A model generated the notes under the pieces. That model was not told where the DNA came from, ran no database searches, and saw only the letters and a list, made by a program, of their open reading frames with translations. DNA of 50,551 nt. Origin: Clostridia bacterium (GTDB taxonomy: Bacteria; Bacillota; Clostridia; Christensenellales; Borkfalkiaceae). Position 1 is the stretch's first letter. Every line of letters starts with the position of its first letter. The DNA is taken from positions 1-50,551 of the forward strand of contig JAJQDC010000054.1 in NCBI GenBank assembly GCA_021202395.1, given 5' to 3'. A program made the position numbers and the translations under genes. Shown here piece after piece: positions 15,874 to 25,016 of this stretch.

Positions 15874-16338
15874 TTACCTCGTGATACCCATTTTTTGTAA
15901 TATTCTCTCTTCTTTGGCTCTCATTTCCTTTTTGTCGGATTCATCTTCGTGGTCGTAACCCAAAAGGTGGCAAAGCCCGTGCACGGCAAGGTAATTGAGC
16001 TCCCTTTCGTAACTGTGGCCGTATTCCGCAGCCTGCTCCTGCGCACGCTTTGTACATATGGCTATAGAGCCTATAAAAAGACGCTTGTCTTCGCCGATGT
16101 CTAACGGGAAGTCCGCCTTAAGCAGCTTTTTACCGCGGATGTCATCCAGCGACGGAAAGGACAGAACGTCGGTTACTGCGTCTTTATTCCTGAACTGACG
16201 GTTAAGGTTTTTAATCTCTTCTTCATCAGTAAAAACAATTTCCGCCGCAAGGCCTACGTCGGAAGAATATTCCCCTTTAAAGGCTTTTGTAATGTGTGAA
16301 AAATCAAATTGGTCGCAATATATACGCAAATTATTCAT
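15874..16338 (-). CDS. ybeY: Endoribonuclease YbeY
   Basis: A 154-residue metal-dependent endoribonuclease involved in 16S rRNA 3' maturation and ribosome quality control. The zinc motif VHGLCHLLGYDHED near 116-129 supplies three histidines (HGxxHLxGYDH). Its neighbour Era is a functional partner in several bacteria. Confidence 0.96.
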   Translation of the reverse strand: MNNLRIYCDQFDFSHITKAFKGEYSSDVGLAAEIVFTDEEEIKNLNRQFRNKDAVTDVLSFPSLDDIRGKKLLKADFPLDIGEDKRLFIGSIAICTKRAQEQAAEYGHSYERELNYLAVHGLCHLLGYDHEDESDKKEMRAKEERILQKMGITR

Positions 16339-16401
16339 AAGTTCCTTAAAAATTATTCAGCGGCAACGCAGGGTAAAAATACCGTAAGTTGCCGCTTAAA
16401 T

Positions 16402-17847
16402 TCAATGTTTTTTGCTTACCTTTAATTTGGGGTAGGCTATACGCGAATGGTAAACGCCCGTGAGCTGGGATACTATGGTAAGCTTTATTGTAGTAAGTTC
16501 GCTCATAGTTATGTTGCAGTGTTCAAACTGGTCAAGGTCTAGCCGCTCTTCTATAAGGTTGCGGACAAGCTCTTCTACCTTTTCGGGTGAACGGTCAGAA
16601 AGCGAACGGGAAGCCGCTTCTGCCGCGTCGGCAATCATTATTATGGCGGCTATCTTTGTTTCAGGTGTGGGACCTGCGTAGGAATAGTTGCTTATGTTAA
16701 GCTCGCCGTCAGACATTTTAAGCGCCTTTGCATAAAAATACTTGATGGGCATTGTGCCGTGGTGCTGCACCGCTATATCGCCGAAAAATTCGGGAAGGTG
16801 TGATTTTTTAATAAGCACTGCGCCGTCCCTGGCATGGGAGCGGATGATATCTACCGAAAGTTCGGGGGTAATTTCGTTGTGCATGTTATAGTCAGTCTGG
16901 TTTTCGGTAAACATTTCGGGGTTCTTTAACTTACCCACGTCGTGGTAGTACGCCGCCGCGCGGGCAAGCTCGCTGTCTTCGCCTATTGCCTGGGCACAAG
17001 ATTCGGCTATCTGCGCCACTACCATTGAATGGTGGTAAGTACCCTGCGCAACGCGCTTCATGCGCTTTATCAGCTTTGCCTGGTCGGATGTAAGTTCACG
17101 CAGACGGAATACCGTAAGTTCAGAAAATATAACTTCGAACAAGGGCAGCAGGAACAGATACAGCAGTACAGAGAAGAAAGAGCCGAGCGCACCGTAAAGG
17201 AAATACATCAGCGACGCCGCCATATCGTCTGCAGTAAGCACTTCTAACAAAGCTATTATAAGCTCTATGGGAATGAGCAGCACAAACGAAACGAGCACCG
17301 AACCTATACGGGTTTTTATGCGGGGCATTACAAAGATTGCCACCATCCCCGTGCAGAACGTAAGTATAAGAAAGTTGTAACTTTCTGAAGCGCTGAGCGC
17401 GGTTATCTCTGAAAAGTTATCCAATATAAACATCTGCAGCGCGTAGATAATGTTTATAAATATCGCTTCGCGCCTGCCGAGAAGGGTTACGCTCATAAGC
17501 GCAAGAAAGGCTACGGGGCGGGCTGCGGCATTTACAAATTTACCGATTATAAAGGTAAACACAAGCGCAAGCAGAAGCATAAAAAATACTTCTATTATTT
17601 TACCCACGTACAGAATGTATTTTTTATTTTCGAAGTAAAAATAGAAATACATTATCCCCGAAAGGATGCAGTACGAAACGGTTACCAATACTACCGACGT
17701 GATATTATCCTGCAGGTACAGCGCCGTATCGGCGCCGTAGTTGATTGCAGTCATAAGAATAATAACTGCAAACAGCAGCGCAGTGCATACAAGGTAAGTA
17801 AACGCACCTGCGACGTATGACCCTTTTTTAATTTTATTCTTTTTCAC
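16402..17847 (-). CDS. pgpH: PgpH-type 7TM-HD c-di-AMP phosphodiesterase lacking the extracellular domain
   Basis: A 481-residue membrane protein of the YqfF/PgpH family, which hydrolyses c-di-AMP. About seven membrane helices occupy residues 12-250; the cytoplasmic HD domain has YHHSMVV near 272-278 and YYHDVGK near 300-306. Known PgpH proteins are about 700 residues and carry a large extracytoplasmic 7TMR-HDED domain between TM1 and TM2. Here TM1 (about 12-36) and TM2 (about 50-72) are joined by about 14 residues, so that domain is absent. The gene overlaps phoH by 14 bases. Together with cdaA at 35.5-36.3 kb it completes a c-di-AMP cycle. Confidence 0.9.
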   Translation of the reverse strand: MKKNKIKKGSYVAGAFTYLVCTALLFAVIILMTAINYGADTALYLQDNITSVVLVTVSYCILSGIMYFYFYFENKKYILYVGKIIEVFFMLLLALVFTFIIGKFVNAAARPVAFLALMSVTLLGRREAIFINIIYALQMFILDNFSEITALSASESYNFLILTFCTGMVAIFVMPRIKTRIGSVLVSFVLLIPIELIIALLEVLTADDMAASLMYFLYGALGSFFSVLLYLFLLPLFEVIFSELTVFRLRELTSDQAKLIKRMKRVAQGTYHHSMVVAQIAESCAQAIGEDSELARAAAYYHDVGKLKNPEMFTENQTDYNMHNEITPELSVDIIRSHARDGAVLIKKSHLPEFFGDIAVQHHGTMPIKYFYAKALKMSDGELNISNYSYAGPTPETKIAAIIMIADAAEAASRSLSDRSPEKVEELVRNLIEERLDLDQFEHCNITMSELTTIKLTIVSQLTGVYHSRIAYPKLKVSKKH

Positions 17848-18820
17848 CGTTTATGCTTTGGCTCCTTTTACTGTCTTGTTCGTATGCGCGCACTATCTTC
17901 ATAACAAGCGGATGGCGCACAACGTCTTTATCCGTAAGGTTGCAGACCGAAATGCCTTCTATACCTTTAAGCACGCGTGTGGCGTGCACAAGTCCGCTCT
18001 TTTTGCCTTCGGGTAAATCTATCTGCGTAACGTCGCCGGTGATTACCATACGGCTGCCGTCGCCCATACGGGTAAGAAACATTTTCATCTGTTCGCGCGT
18101 GGCGTTCTGCGCTTCGTCTAATATTATAAATGCATTAGAAAGCGTCCTGCCGCGCATGTATGCAAGGGGTGCGATTTCTATGGAACCGCGCTCAAGCATC
18201 TTTGTATACGTTTCCAGCCCCAACATCTCTTGCAGAGCGTCGTACAGCGGGCGGAGATAGGGGTCTACCTTAGTTTGCAGATCGCCGGGTAAAAAGCCGA
18301 GTTTTTCGCCGGCTTCAACCGCAGGGCGGGTTAAGATTATACGCTCTACCTGTTTAGACTTTAACGCTTTAACGGCAAGGCACACCGCAAGGTAGGTTTT
18401 ACCCGTACCCGCAGGGCCGACGCCGAATACCACAGTGTCGTTTTTAATGCAGTCTACGTACTTTTTCTGCCCCACCGTTTTGCACTTTATGGGCTTGCCG
18501 CGGTAAGTTACCGCAACCGTGCTGCCGGAAATTTTTAAAATGTCTTTAGCCCTGCCCTCTTTGGCAAGCTCTATGCAATAGAGTATACGGCTTTTGTCTA
18601 TATTTTCCCCTTCGCCAAGAAGGTCTACCAGACTTTCAAGCACGTCGGCAGCGGCGTTAACCGCCTCTTCTTCGCCGTAAACGCATATGTCCAGCCCGTC
18701 TACGCTTATGCCGACGCCCAGCTCATGGGTGATTAAATTGACGTTTTCATCAAAGTTGCCGATTACTTTTTGCAGCCTGTCCACAGTGTGGGTAAAGACT
18801 TGTCTTTTGATTTCTGCCAT
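17834..18820 (-). CDS. phoH: PhoH-like ATPase
   Basis: A 328-residue PhoH/PhoL protein. An N-terminal region of about 110 residues precedes the ATPase core with Walker A GPAGTGKT near 136-143 and Walker B IILDEAQN near 230-237. The family is proposed to act in RNA metabolism; its conserved place before pgpH and ybeY fits a ribosome/RNA role. Direct function is not proven. Confidence 0.93.
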   Translation of the reverse strand: MAEIKRQVFTHTVDRLQKVIGNFDENVNLITHELGVGISVDGLDICVYGEEEAVNAAADVLESLVDLLGEGENIDKSRILYCIELAKEGRAKDILKISGSTVAVTYRGKPIKCKTVGQKKYVDCIKNDTVVFGVGPAGTGKTYLAVCLAVKALKSKQVERIILTRPAVEAGEKLGFLPGDLQTKVDPYLRPLYDALQEMLGLETYTKMLERGSIEIAPLAYMRGRTLSNAFIILDEAQNATREQMKMFLTRMGDGSRMVITGDVTQIDLPEGKKSGLVHATRVLKGIEGISVCNLTDKDVVRHPLVMKIVRAYEQDSKRSQSINGEKE

Positions 18821-18824
18821 AATT

Positions 18825-19721
18825 TTAATTGAAATTTATGCTTATTGTGTGCAGATAAGTAAAATTTACCGTGTAAATAACTCCGTCTGCCACAGTTTTT
18901 ACTATAACGCTTTTGCCGGTGATTTCTTCGCCTTCGGCATAGAGCATTGCAGCTGCGTATGCAGACGACAAGTTTTCTTCTGTATCGCTTTCGGCAAACA
19001 CGCTTATGCTTGCCGTTACCGAAAGCTGTGCATAGCCCACGGCAAGGCAGGAAATTTTATCTTCACCGTTTAAGCAGTAAGCGCCGATAAGCACATCTCC
19101 CTTTGCAACGCTGTCTCCAGCGGAAACAAGCGCGGTGCCGCATACGGCGGTAATTTTTATTACCGTGCCGTTTACGTCGGAACACAGCGAAGCATAGTCG
19201 GCGGTTGTTCCGCTTTCTGCATCCGCCTGCACGTTGATATAGAGCACGCTGCCGCTTTTTGTTACCGAGCAGAAGGTTACGCCCGAAAGAGCCATTACCC
19301 TTGCCCGAAGAGAAGGTTCGTCTATACCCCTGTAAAATGTGTACGGCGTTACGCCAAGTGAGTATACTACCGCAAGCACTTCGTTTTTAAGGTAGCTGCC
19401 GCTGCCCGTAACTGATATTCTTAACACAAAACAGTTTGACAGCGCCGCACAAAAAACAGCCAGCACAGCGCCGATAAAGAGCATCGGTCTTGATAAAAAG
19501 GCTTTTACCGCCCTTTTTTTAGCGCTATTTTGCTTTACAGATACATTATAACACGGGTGTGCGAAAATTGCAAAAACTTTTTTAATATAATTATCGGCTA
19601 CTTCAAACGTAAAGTATGCACCGCTCTTTGCGCAGTTGTATACGGGGATATCTGCACGCTTAAGTTTGTTCAGAGCCTGTACGGGGGAGCAGGTGATTTG
19701 TACCTTACAAAGATTTTTCAA
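18825..19721 (-). CDS. yqfD: Sporulation protein YqfD
   Basis: A 298-residue YqfD, needed for efficient sporulation in B. subtilis. An N-terminal cytoplasmic part of about 70 residues is followed by one membrane helix (PMLFIGAVLAVFCAALSNCF, about 79-98) and an extracytoplasmic region with a POTRA/FtsQ-like start (FVLRISVTGSGSYLKNEVL). It is about 100 residues shorter than the Bacillus protein. It overlaps yqfC by 17 bases. Confidence 0.88.
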   Translation of the reverse strand: MKNLCKVQITCSPVQALNKLKRADIPVYNCAKSGAYFTFEVADNYIKKVFAIFAHPCYNVSVKQNSAKKRAVKAFLSRPMLFIGAVLAVFCAALSNCFVLRISVTGSGSYLKNEVLAVVYSLGVTPYTFYRGIDEPSLRARVMALSGVTFCSVTKSGSVLYINVQADAESGTTADYASLCSDVNGTVIKITAVCGTALVSAGDSVAKGDVLIGAYCLNGEDKISCLAVGYAQLSVTASISVFAESDTEENLSSAYAAAMLYAEGEEITGKSVIVKTVADGVIYTVNFTYLHTISINFN

Positions 19722-19959
19722 TCTGCACCCCGCTGACGTCGCCTTTTATTATAATATCACCCTGAAAATATTCTGCCACCGCAAGATTTGTACCCGTTAC
19801 CGAGATCTGGTTTTTACCGCAGATGAGAGTGATGCCTTCTGAAGATAAGCGTGCTACACCTTTTACGCCTTTTATGTAGACATACCCGCAGGGGCAGACG
19901 GTTATTGCCGACGACGTATCCGCACCCATTTCGGCAAGAAGCTGCATAATAAGATTCAT
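19705..19959 (-). CDS. yqfC: Sporulation protein YqfC (YabP/YqfC family)
   Basis: An 84-residue small beta-rich protein of the YabP/YqfC family. Segments VYIKGVKGVARLSSEGITL and GTNLAVAEYFQGDIIIKGD are typical. First gene of the core operon. The ribosome site before the ATG is weak, and repeat cluster C lies upstream, so the promoter could not be fixed. Confidence 0.88.
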   Translation of the reverse strand: MNLIMQLLAEMGADTSSAITVCPCGYVYIKGVKGVARLSSEGITLICGKNQISVTGTNLAVAEYFQGDIIIKGDVSGVQIEKSL

Positions 19960-20078
19960 ATGATAATTTATGCAGTGAAAAGGTATGGTATTCTATTTTG
20001 AATGCTTGATTAACCGCATTTCCCGTTCTTGACTCACATTCACCATCGGCTAGTTCCGCCTTCAGATATCTTACCATC

Positions 20079-20245
20079 GCATTGTAATAAGGTGGAAATT
20101 ATTAGAAATAAACGCTATTATCTTTAAACAACGTTTCTACCGACCTGCCTGCTGGTCGCCAGTCCTGGCGGGATTGCCACGCGGTAGATCCCGCTCGCAA
20201 TGACGTGTAGTGTTCGGTCGTTTACAATAAAGTATCATTGGGGCG
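20079..20245. repeat. Intergenic repeat cluster C
   Basis: Contains ATTAGAAATAAACGCTATTAT (20090-20110), GGGATTGCCACGCGGTAG and CTCGCAATGACGTGTAGTGTTCGGTCGTTTACAATAAAG near 20190-20228. These match modules of clusters A and E. No ORF or promoter was identified in the 345-bp gap. Confidence 0.8.
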
Positions 20246-20304
20246 AGGATATGCGGCAACGAACGGCTTTTATCACCGCAATTAAACTTCAAAAAATACA
20301 ATAA

Positions 20305-21312
20305 TCACACCGTCATAATAAAGTCTGATACGGCGGACATTACTGACATATCTTCTTCACAGATGGCGGAATAATCGCGGGTGGAAAAGAAGTCTGCCTG
20401 CTCCTGCCCGCTCATACTGCCGCATTTTGCCAAGCCCTGGGAAAGCACTGCAAGCTGCTCTTCTGCCCGCTTGGTATTATAAGTATTATGCCCCTTGTCT
20501 GCACACATCACCTTATTTACATTGCTGCCCTTTGCGTAGGCGTAAGCCGAAAGGTAAACGGGTACCTGTATATCGCTGTCGCCATGCAGAATAAGAGCCT
20601 TTACACCGCTCTTTTCTATCGCCATTGATGCGCTTATATTGGCATACTTGCCTGCCTTTAAGCGGCTTACCGCCTTAAGATAAGGTTTAAGCTTTTTTGC
20701 AGATTTTTTTATGGCGCACTCCGCAAGGTAGCATATTACCCCCGACGGAGTATCGGGTGAAGAAAAAGCCACCACTCCGTCTACCTGTTCAAATTGAGTA
20801 ACGCACAAGGCCGCATATGCACCCAAGCTGTGCCCCACCGCTATCTTCTTTTTAGCCTTAAGCCGCTCGTCCTTATCAGCGAACTGCACGGCGGCGGCAA
20901 GGCACTTTGTAGCAATTTCAAGCGAGCCGAGTTTTTTACCGTCGGAAAGGTTGCAGCCGACTGCGTCAAAGGCGAGCACGGCACAGCCGTTTTTACAGAA
21001 GTAAGCGATTTCGGTAGTGTAAGCGCACTGCCCGGGGCCTATCCCGTGGGCAAATATAACCAGCCGCTTGCATTCTTCCAGCGGATAAAAGCTGTATATA
21101 AAGCCGCGTATGGTGTTTTTACCGACCTTTGTCTGCACAGCCTGGACGGTTAAATTATAGTCGTCTGCCGAGTAGTACTTTAAAAGCGGGTTTTTATCAA
21201 ACCGCTTGCCGAAGGCAGCTTTATAAATCACCGATGCAAATATGAACATACCCGCACGGTACAAAATATATACCGCGGCAAGCGCGATAACTACAATCAA
21301 AAATATCTTCAT
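20305..21312 (-). CDS. Membrane-anchored alpha/beta hydrolase
   Basis: A 335-residue hydrolase. One N-terminal membrane helix (about 3-25) is followed by an alpha/beta hydrolase core: HGIGPG oxyanion region near 89-94, nucleophile elbow GHSLGA near 162-167, an aspartate in HGDSDIQVP near 243-251 and a histidine in DKGHNTYN near 269-276. The architecture resembles membrane-bound serine aminopeptidase/lysophospholipase-like (Hydrolase_4) proteins. Substrate is unknown. It lies just downstream of the pgi terminator and may use its own weak promoter. Confidence 0.85.
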   Translation of the reverse strand: MKIFLIVVIALAAVYILYRAGMFIFASVIYKAAFGKRFDKNPLLKYYSADDYNLTVQAVQTKVGKNTIRGFIYSFYPLEECKRLVIFAHGIGPGQCAYTTEIAYFCKNGCAVLAFDAVGCNLSDGKKLGSLEIATKCLAAAVQFADKDERLKAKKKIAVGHSLGAYAALCVTQFEQVDGVVAFSSPDTPSGVICYLAECAIKKSAKKLKPYLKAVSRLKAGKYANISASMAIEKSGVKALILHGDSDIQVPVYLSAYAYAKGSNVNKVMCADKGHNTYNTKRAEEQLAVLSQGLAKCGSMSGQEQADFFSTRDYSAICEEDMSVMSAVSDFIMTV

Positions 21313-21313
21313 A

Positions 21314-21343
21314 CAAAAAATAAGGGGCGGATGAACCGCCCCT
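21314..21343 (-). terminator. Terminator of pgi
   Basis: On the minus strand AGGGGCGG-TTCAT-CCGCCCCT is followed by TATTTTTTG. An 8-bp GC-rich stem. Confidence 0.85.
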
Positions 21344-21356
21344 GTCCTGTTTACTA

Positions 21357-22796
21357 TTAAACTATGTATCTGCCGTCAAGTTCTGGAGCAGAATCAATTT
21401 CTGCCTTCTTTTCTTCGTAACCCTTTTTGCCGAGCAGGGCGAACGTTGCCTTTTTGCCGTTTTCTACACCGGGCTGGTTGAACGTATTTATGTTGAGCAT
21501 TGCGCCTGCATAAGCCGTCTGAAGTTCAAGAAGGAACATAAGCTGGCCGAGCGTGAACGCATTTACTTCGGGCATATTAATTGTATAGTTCATCCTGCCT
21601 GCACGCATAAGAGCATAAGCGGTAGCCTTATTTTCTGCCTGGATAAGTTCCTGCATGGTGTGGCCGCCAAGGAAGCCTACGTCGGGGATATCTTCGCAGC
21701 CGTGTGCTATGGGCATTTCGGTAGCGTAGTTAGCTACAGAAATAAATGTTATAACCTTGTCGTAAGGTCCTTCTATATAGAGCTGAACCTGTGAATGCTG
21801 GTCGGTAACGCCAAGGCTCTTTACGGGGGTTGTACCTGCGTTTACTACGTTGCCGTCGTAATCGGTAGCCTTGCCGATACTTTCTGCCCAGAGCTGGCAA
21901 TACCAGTCTGCAAGAAGTTTAAGGTTATCTGAATAGGGCATCATAACGTGGATGTTCTTGCCCTGCTTCATTGTTATGTACATTAAAGCGGCGCATGCAA
22001 GCGCGGGGTTAGAAGATATCTGGGGTTTGTTGCAGATGCTGTCCATATAAGCGGCACCGGCTAAAAGCCCCTTTATATCTATACCCAATACGGCTGCGGG
22101 AAGAAGACCTACGGGGCACAGTTCAGAGAACCTGCCGCCGACGCCGTCGGGAAGGACGTACTTTTTGATTTTTCCGCCGAATGCGTCGTCTATCTTTATA
22201 AGGTTACCGCGGCAGGCGTCGGTAGTGAATATCATATTCTGCGTAAGATCTACGCCCGCTTTGGTAAGAATATCTGATATAATAAGGTACTGCGTCATGG
22301 TTTCTGACGTTGCGCCCGATTTGGATATTACGTTAAAGCAGGTTTTTTCAGGCTCGATAACGTCTAACAGAGCCTTCATCCTTACGGGGTCTACGTTGTC
22401 TTCTACGTAGAATTTGGGAGCGCCTCCCCTTGCCTTTACGCCGAGTTCGTTGTGGTGAAGATGGCAAAGAGCGTTAAACACCATAGAAGGGCCCAATGCA
22501 CTGCCGCCGATGCCAAGCACTACAAAGTACTTGAACTGTTTTCTTACCTGTTTTGCGGTAGCGATAATATCGTTTACGATTTCTGTCTGGTTGTAAGGAA
22601 GTTCCGTCCAGCCCATATACAGCTCGTCTTTACCGCGGTTTTCCTGAACGTATTTAAACGCTTCTTCCGCTTTGCCTTTTACCGCTTTGATTTCGGAATC
22701 TTTGATTCCTTTTTCGCCGAGGAACTTGGCCATCATGTTGTTATAGTCTACGGTAACGCGCATAGACTTGCGCCATTCTTTGGTTTTGTAACCCAT
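21357..22796 (-). CDS. pgi: Glucose-6-phosphate isomerase
   Basis: A 479-residue isomerase linking glucose-6-phosphate and fructose-6-phosphate. The sugar-isomerase motifs GIGGSALGP near 94-102 and SKSGATSETMTQY near 159-171 are clear, as is the QHSQVQLYIEGP region. GGAGG precedes the ATG by six bases. Length is slightly above the roughly 450 residues of the Bacillus enzyme. It has its own promoter and terminator. Confidence 0.95.
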   Translation of the reverse strand: MGYKTKEWRKSMRVTVDYNNMMAKFLGEKGIKDSEIKAVKGKAEEAFKYVQENRGKDELYMGWTELPYNQTEIVNDIIATAKQVRKQFKYFVVLGIGGSALGPSMVFNALCHLHHNELGVKARGGAPKFYVEDNVDPVRMKALLDVIEPEKTCFNVISKSGATSETMTQYLIISDILTKAGVDLTQNMIFTTDACRGNLIKIDDAFGGKIKKYVLPDGVGGRFSELCPVGLLPAAVLGIDIKGLLAGAAYMDSICNKPQISSNPALACAALMYITMKQGKNIHVMMPYSDNLKLLADWYCQLWAESIGKATDYDGNVVNAGTTPVKSLGVTDQHSQVQLYIEGPYDKVITFISVANYATEMPIAHGCEDIPDVGFLGGHTMQELIQAENKATAYALMRAGRMNYTINMPEVNAFTLGQLMFLLELQTAYAGAMLNINTFNQPGVENGKKATFALLGKKGYEEKKAEIDSAPELDGRYIV

Positions 22797-22845
22797 TATT
22801 TCCCTCCGAGTTAATTAAGTAATGCGGCAAACCACCGCCTTTATT

Positions 22846-22874
22846 ATTATAAGACAAAAAATGTTTGTAGTCAA
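22846..22874 (-). promoter_or_regulatory. pgi promoter
   Basis: On the minus strand TTGACT (22874-22869), a 17-bp spacer and TATAAT (22851-22846). It gives a leader of about 43 bases before the pgi start. Confidence 0.85.
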
Positions 22875-22998
22875 TAGTCAAACGAAAAATTTTTACAATT
22901 TAATTTGCAAATTTAATTCAAAAATTAATTTTATACGGCAAAATTTTTAAAAACTTTAAAAAAGGCTTTGATTTTCTTTGTGGGAACGAATGTTTGTG

Positions 22999-23007
22999 TG
23001 ATATAAT
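22999..23007 (+). promoter_or_regulatory. Extended -10 promoter directly before a start codon
   Basis: TGATATAAT: an extended -10 (TG at 22999-23000, TATAAT at 23002-23007). Only seven bases separate it from the ATG at 23015, so transcription should begin at or next to the start codon. No good -35 and no ribosome site are present. Confidence 0.7.
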
Positions 23008-23014
23008 GTAGTAT

Positions 23015-24226
23015 ATGGCAACAGAACTCACCCGCGACCAGCTTGCGGCAGAAAAGTTAATAGAGCATTGGTTTAAAAGCTCTGACAGGCAGACCTTTGT
23101 GCTTACGGGCTACGCAGGGACGGGCAAGACCACCCTTTTGCGGCACGTTGTATGCGACACGCTTAAGCTTGAGCCTGACAGGCAGGCTGCGTTTGTTACC
23201 CCAACGGGCAAGGCGGCAACAGTGCTTATACGTTCGGGCATACCCGCATGCACGCTGCACCGCCTTATTTACCAGACGACTACCGAAGAAGTTGAAACAG
23301 AGATAAACGGCAATACCTACACCATAGAAAAACTTGTGTTCCGCCGAAGAGAAAATATCGACAAGGACATTAAACTTATTGTGTTGGACGAATTTTCTAT
23401 GACGGGCGACGACGTACTTGGCGACATACTTAGGTTCGGCGTAAAAGTGCTTTTGTGCGGCGACGACGCACAGCTGCCGCCTGTAGAAGGCAAAAACAGC
23501 TTTATAAGCACGTCTGACGCACACCTTTCTGAAATAGTCCGCCAGCAGGAAAATAACCCCATTATAGCTCTTTCTAAACTGGCAAGGGAAGGTAAGTTCA
23601 TACGCGAAGGGCGGTACGGCGGCAGAGCTTTTGTTATAAACTCACGCAAGACGAGTGCAGAGAGCAGAAAAAGGCTTTTACTTAAAGCAGACCAGATTAT
23701 CTGCGGAACGAACAAGACGCGCAAAAAGATTAACGACGAAGTAAGGCTTTACCTTGGGCGGGAAGGCGTGCCGCAAAGCGGAGACAAACTTATTTGCACG
23801 CTTAACAACTGGGAACAGTTTATAGACGAAGATATGCAGTTCAATATGGTAAACGGCATTATAGGTACGGCTACGGGTGTGCGCTACGCAGGCGACGACA
23901 TAGGCTTTATGACGTTTAAACCAGATTTTTTAAGCGAAGAATGCCCGTATGAACTGCCGTTTGACTGCGGGATATTTACCGAAGGGCAATACCGCTATAA
24001 GCACGGCGATTACTTTGAACAGTTTGACGAAGAAGGCAACGCGGTAGGCGCTTTTACGCTGAACAGGTTTGAGTACGGCTACTGCATATCCTGCCACAAG
24101 GCACAGGGTTCGGAATTTGACAACGCCATTGTGTTTGACGAAAGTTACGCCTTTAAAGAAGACAGGGCGCGCTGGCTGTACACCGCCATCACCCGCGCCA
24201 AAGAAAAACTTATTATAATAAGATAA
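23015..24226 (+). CDS. RecD/Dda-like superfamily 1 helicase
   Basis: A 403-residue compact 5'-3' type helicase. Walker A GYAGTGKTT near 32-40, DEFSMTG near 125-131, GDDAQLPP near 149-156, and the C-terminal UvrD_C_2 motifs CHKAQGSEFD near 362-371 and YTAITRAKEKL near 389-399. It resembles phage T4 Dda and stand-alone RecD2-type enzymes without the long N-terminal region. It probably works in DNA repair or replication restart. The mRNA appears leaderless. Confidence 0.9.
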   Translation: MATELTRDQLAAEKLIEHWFKSSDRQTFVLTGYAGTGKTTLLRHVVCDTLKLEPDRQAAFVTPTGKAATVLIRSGIPACTLHRLIYQTTTEEVETEINGNTYTIEKLVFRRRENIDKDIKLIVLDEFSMTGDDVLGDILRFGVKVLLCGDDAQLPPVEGKNSFISTSDAHLSEIVRQQENNPIIALSKLAREGKFIREGRYGGRAFVINSRKTSAESRKRLLLKADQIICGTNKTRKKINDEVRLYLGREGVPQSGDKLICTLNNWEQFIDEDMQFNMVNGIIGTATGVRYAGDDIGFMTFKPDFLSEECPYELPFDCGIFTEGQYRYKHGDYFEQFDEEGNAVGAFTLNRFEYGYCISCHKAQGSEFDNAIVFDESYAFKEDRARWLYTAITRAKEKLIIIR

Positions 24227-24255
24227 CCCCGCCATATGTGCGGGGGTTTTGTTTT
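24225..24255 (+). terminator. Terminator of the helicase gene
   Basis: AACCCCGC (24225-24232) pairs with GCGGGGGTT (24240-24248) with one bulged G, followed by TTGTTTT. Confidence 0.7.
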
Positions 24256-24261
24256 ATGGTG

Positions 24262-24460
24262 AAATAGTTGTAACTCGCTTACGCACATGACGGGTAGTGT
24301 TTGATCGCTTATAATAAGGGATGCATAATTATCCCCTCATCCGTCCCTACGGGACACCTTCCCCCGATGGGGGGAAGGCAAGGTTAGCAAATACGTAGTC
24401 CCGCTCTTGGCTCCCTTATTAGGGGAGCTGGCTGCGTAGCAGACTGAGGGGTTCACTTAT
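24262..24460. repeat. Intergenic repeat cluster D
   Basis: GTGTTTGATCGCTTATAATAAGG (24297-24319) leads into TATCCCCTCATCC with variable hairpin GTCCC-TAC-GGGAC (24343-24355) and conserved CCTTCCCCC-GAT-GGGGGGAAGG, then GGCTCCCTTATTAGGGGAGC with variable hairpin CTGC-GTA-GCAG (24432-24442) and GAGGGGTTCAC. This is the most complete copy, with both modules in tandem. Confidence 0.88.
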
Positions 24461-24529
24461 TATTAGTAACACCCACATAAAAGGGAAAACCAAGTTATTT
24501 GCCGCATACTGCCGCACCAATTTATATTT

Positions 24530-25015
24530 TCAGTGCCGTTTGTCGTAAGAAAGCATATCGGCTTTTTCCCGCATCAGGTATTCCAAAAAGCACTCGCAGC
24601 CGTCTAATATGTCGCTGTAAGCTATATCAAACTTACCAGTTATCCACGGGTCCGCCACGTCGCGTGGATTGGACGTAAAGGAACAAAGTTTGAATATCTT
24701 TTCGCTATACTGCCCCGAAGTAAGCCTTAATACGTCAAATAAATTTTCTGAATCCATAACAAGTATGTAATCATTATTAATAATATCCCTTTTGGTAAGC
24801 TGCCTTGCAATGTGCTCATACGGCAGACCGTGCTTTTCAAGCATCCGCCTTGCGGGGGGATAAACGGGGTTACCTTCTTCACAGTCGGAAGTACCAGCCG
24901 ACGTTATGTTAAAAGAGAGCGCCAGCCCCCTTTCCTGCACGATAGATTTAAACATTATCTCTGCCATAGGCGAACGGCAGATGTTGCCAAGACAGACAAA
25001 TATTACGTTTATCAT
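24530..25015 (-). CDS. Low-molecular-weight protein tyrosine phosphatase family protein
   Basis: A 161-residue LMW-PTP. The P-loop VCLGNICRSPMAE at 7-19 gives C8 and R14 of the CX5R motif, and the general acid is the Asp of DVADPW near 118-123. The start at 25015 places the P-loop at its usual N-terminal position; an upstream in-frame extension overlaps the LOG gene and is rejected. It begins one base past the LOG stop, so the two are co-transcribed. Substrate unknown; relatives act on tyrosine-phosphorylated or arginine-phosphorylated proteins. Confidence 0.92.
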   Translation of the reverse strand: MINVIFVCLGNICRSPMAEIMFKSIVQERGLALSFNITSAGTSDCEEGNPVYPPARRMLEKHGLPYEHIARQLTKRDIINNDYILVMDSENLFDVLRLTSGQYSEKIFKLCSFTSNPRDVADPWITGKFDIAYSDILDGCECFLEYLMREKADMLSYDKRH

Positions 25016-25016
25016 T

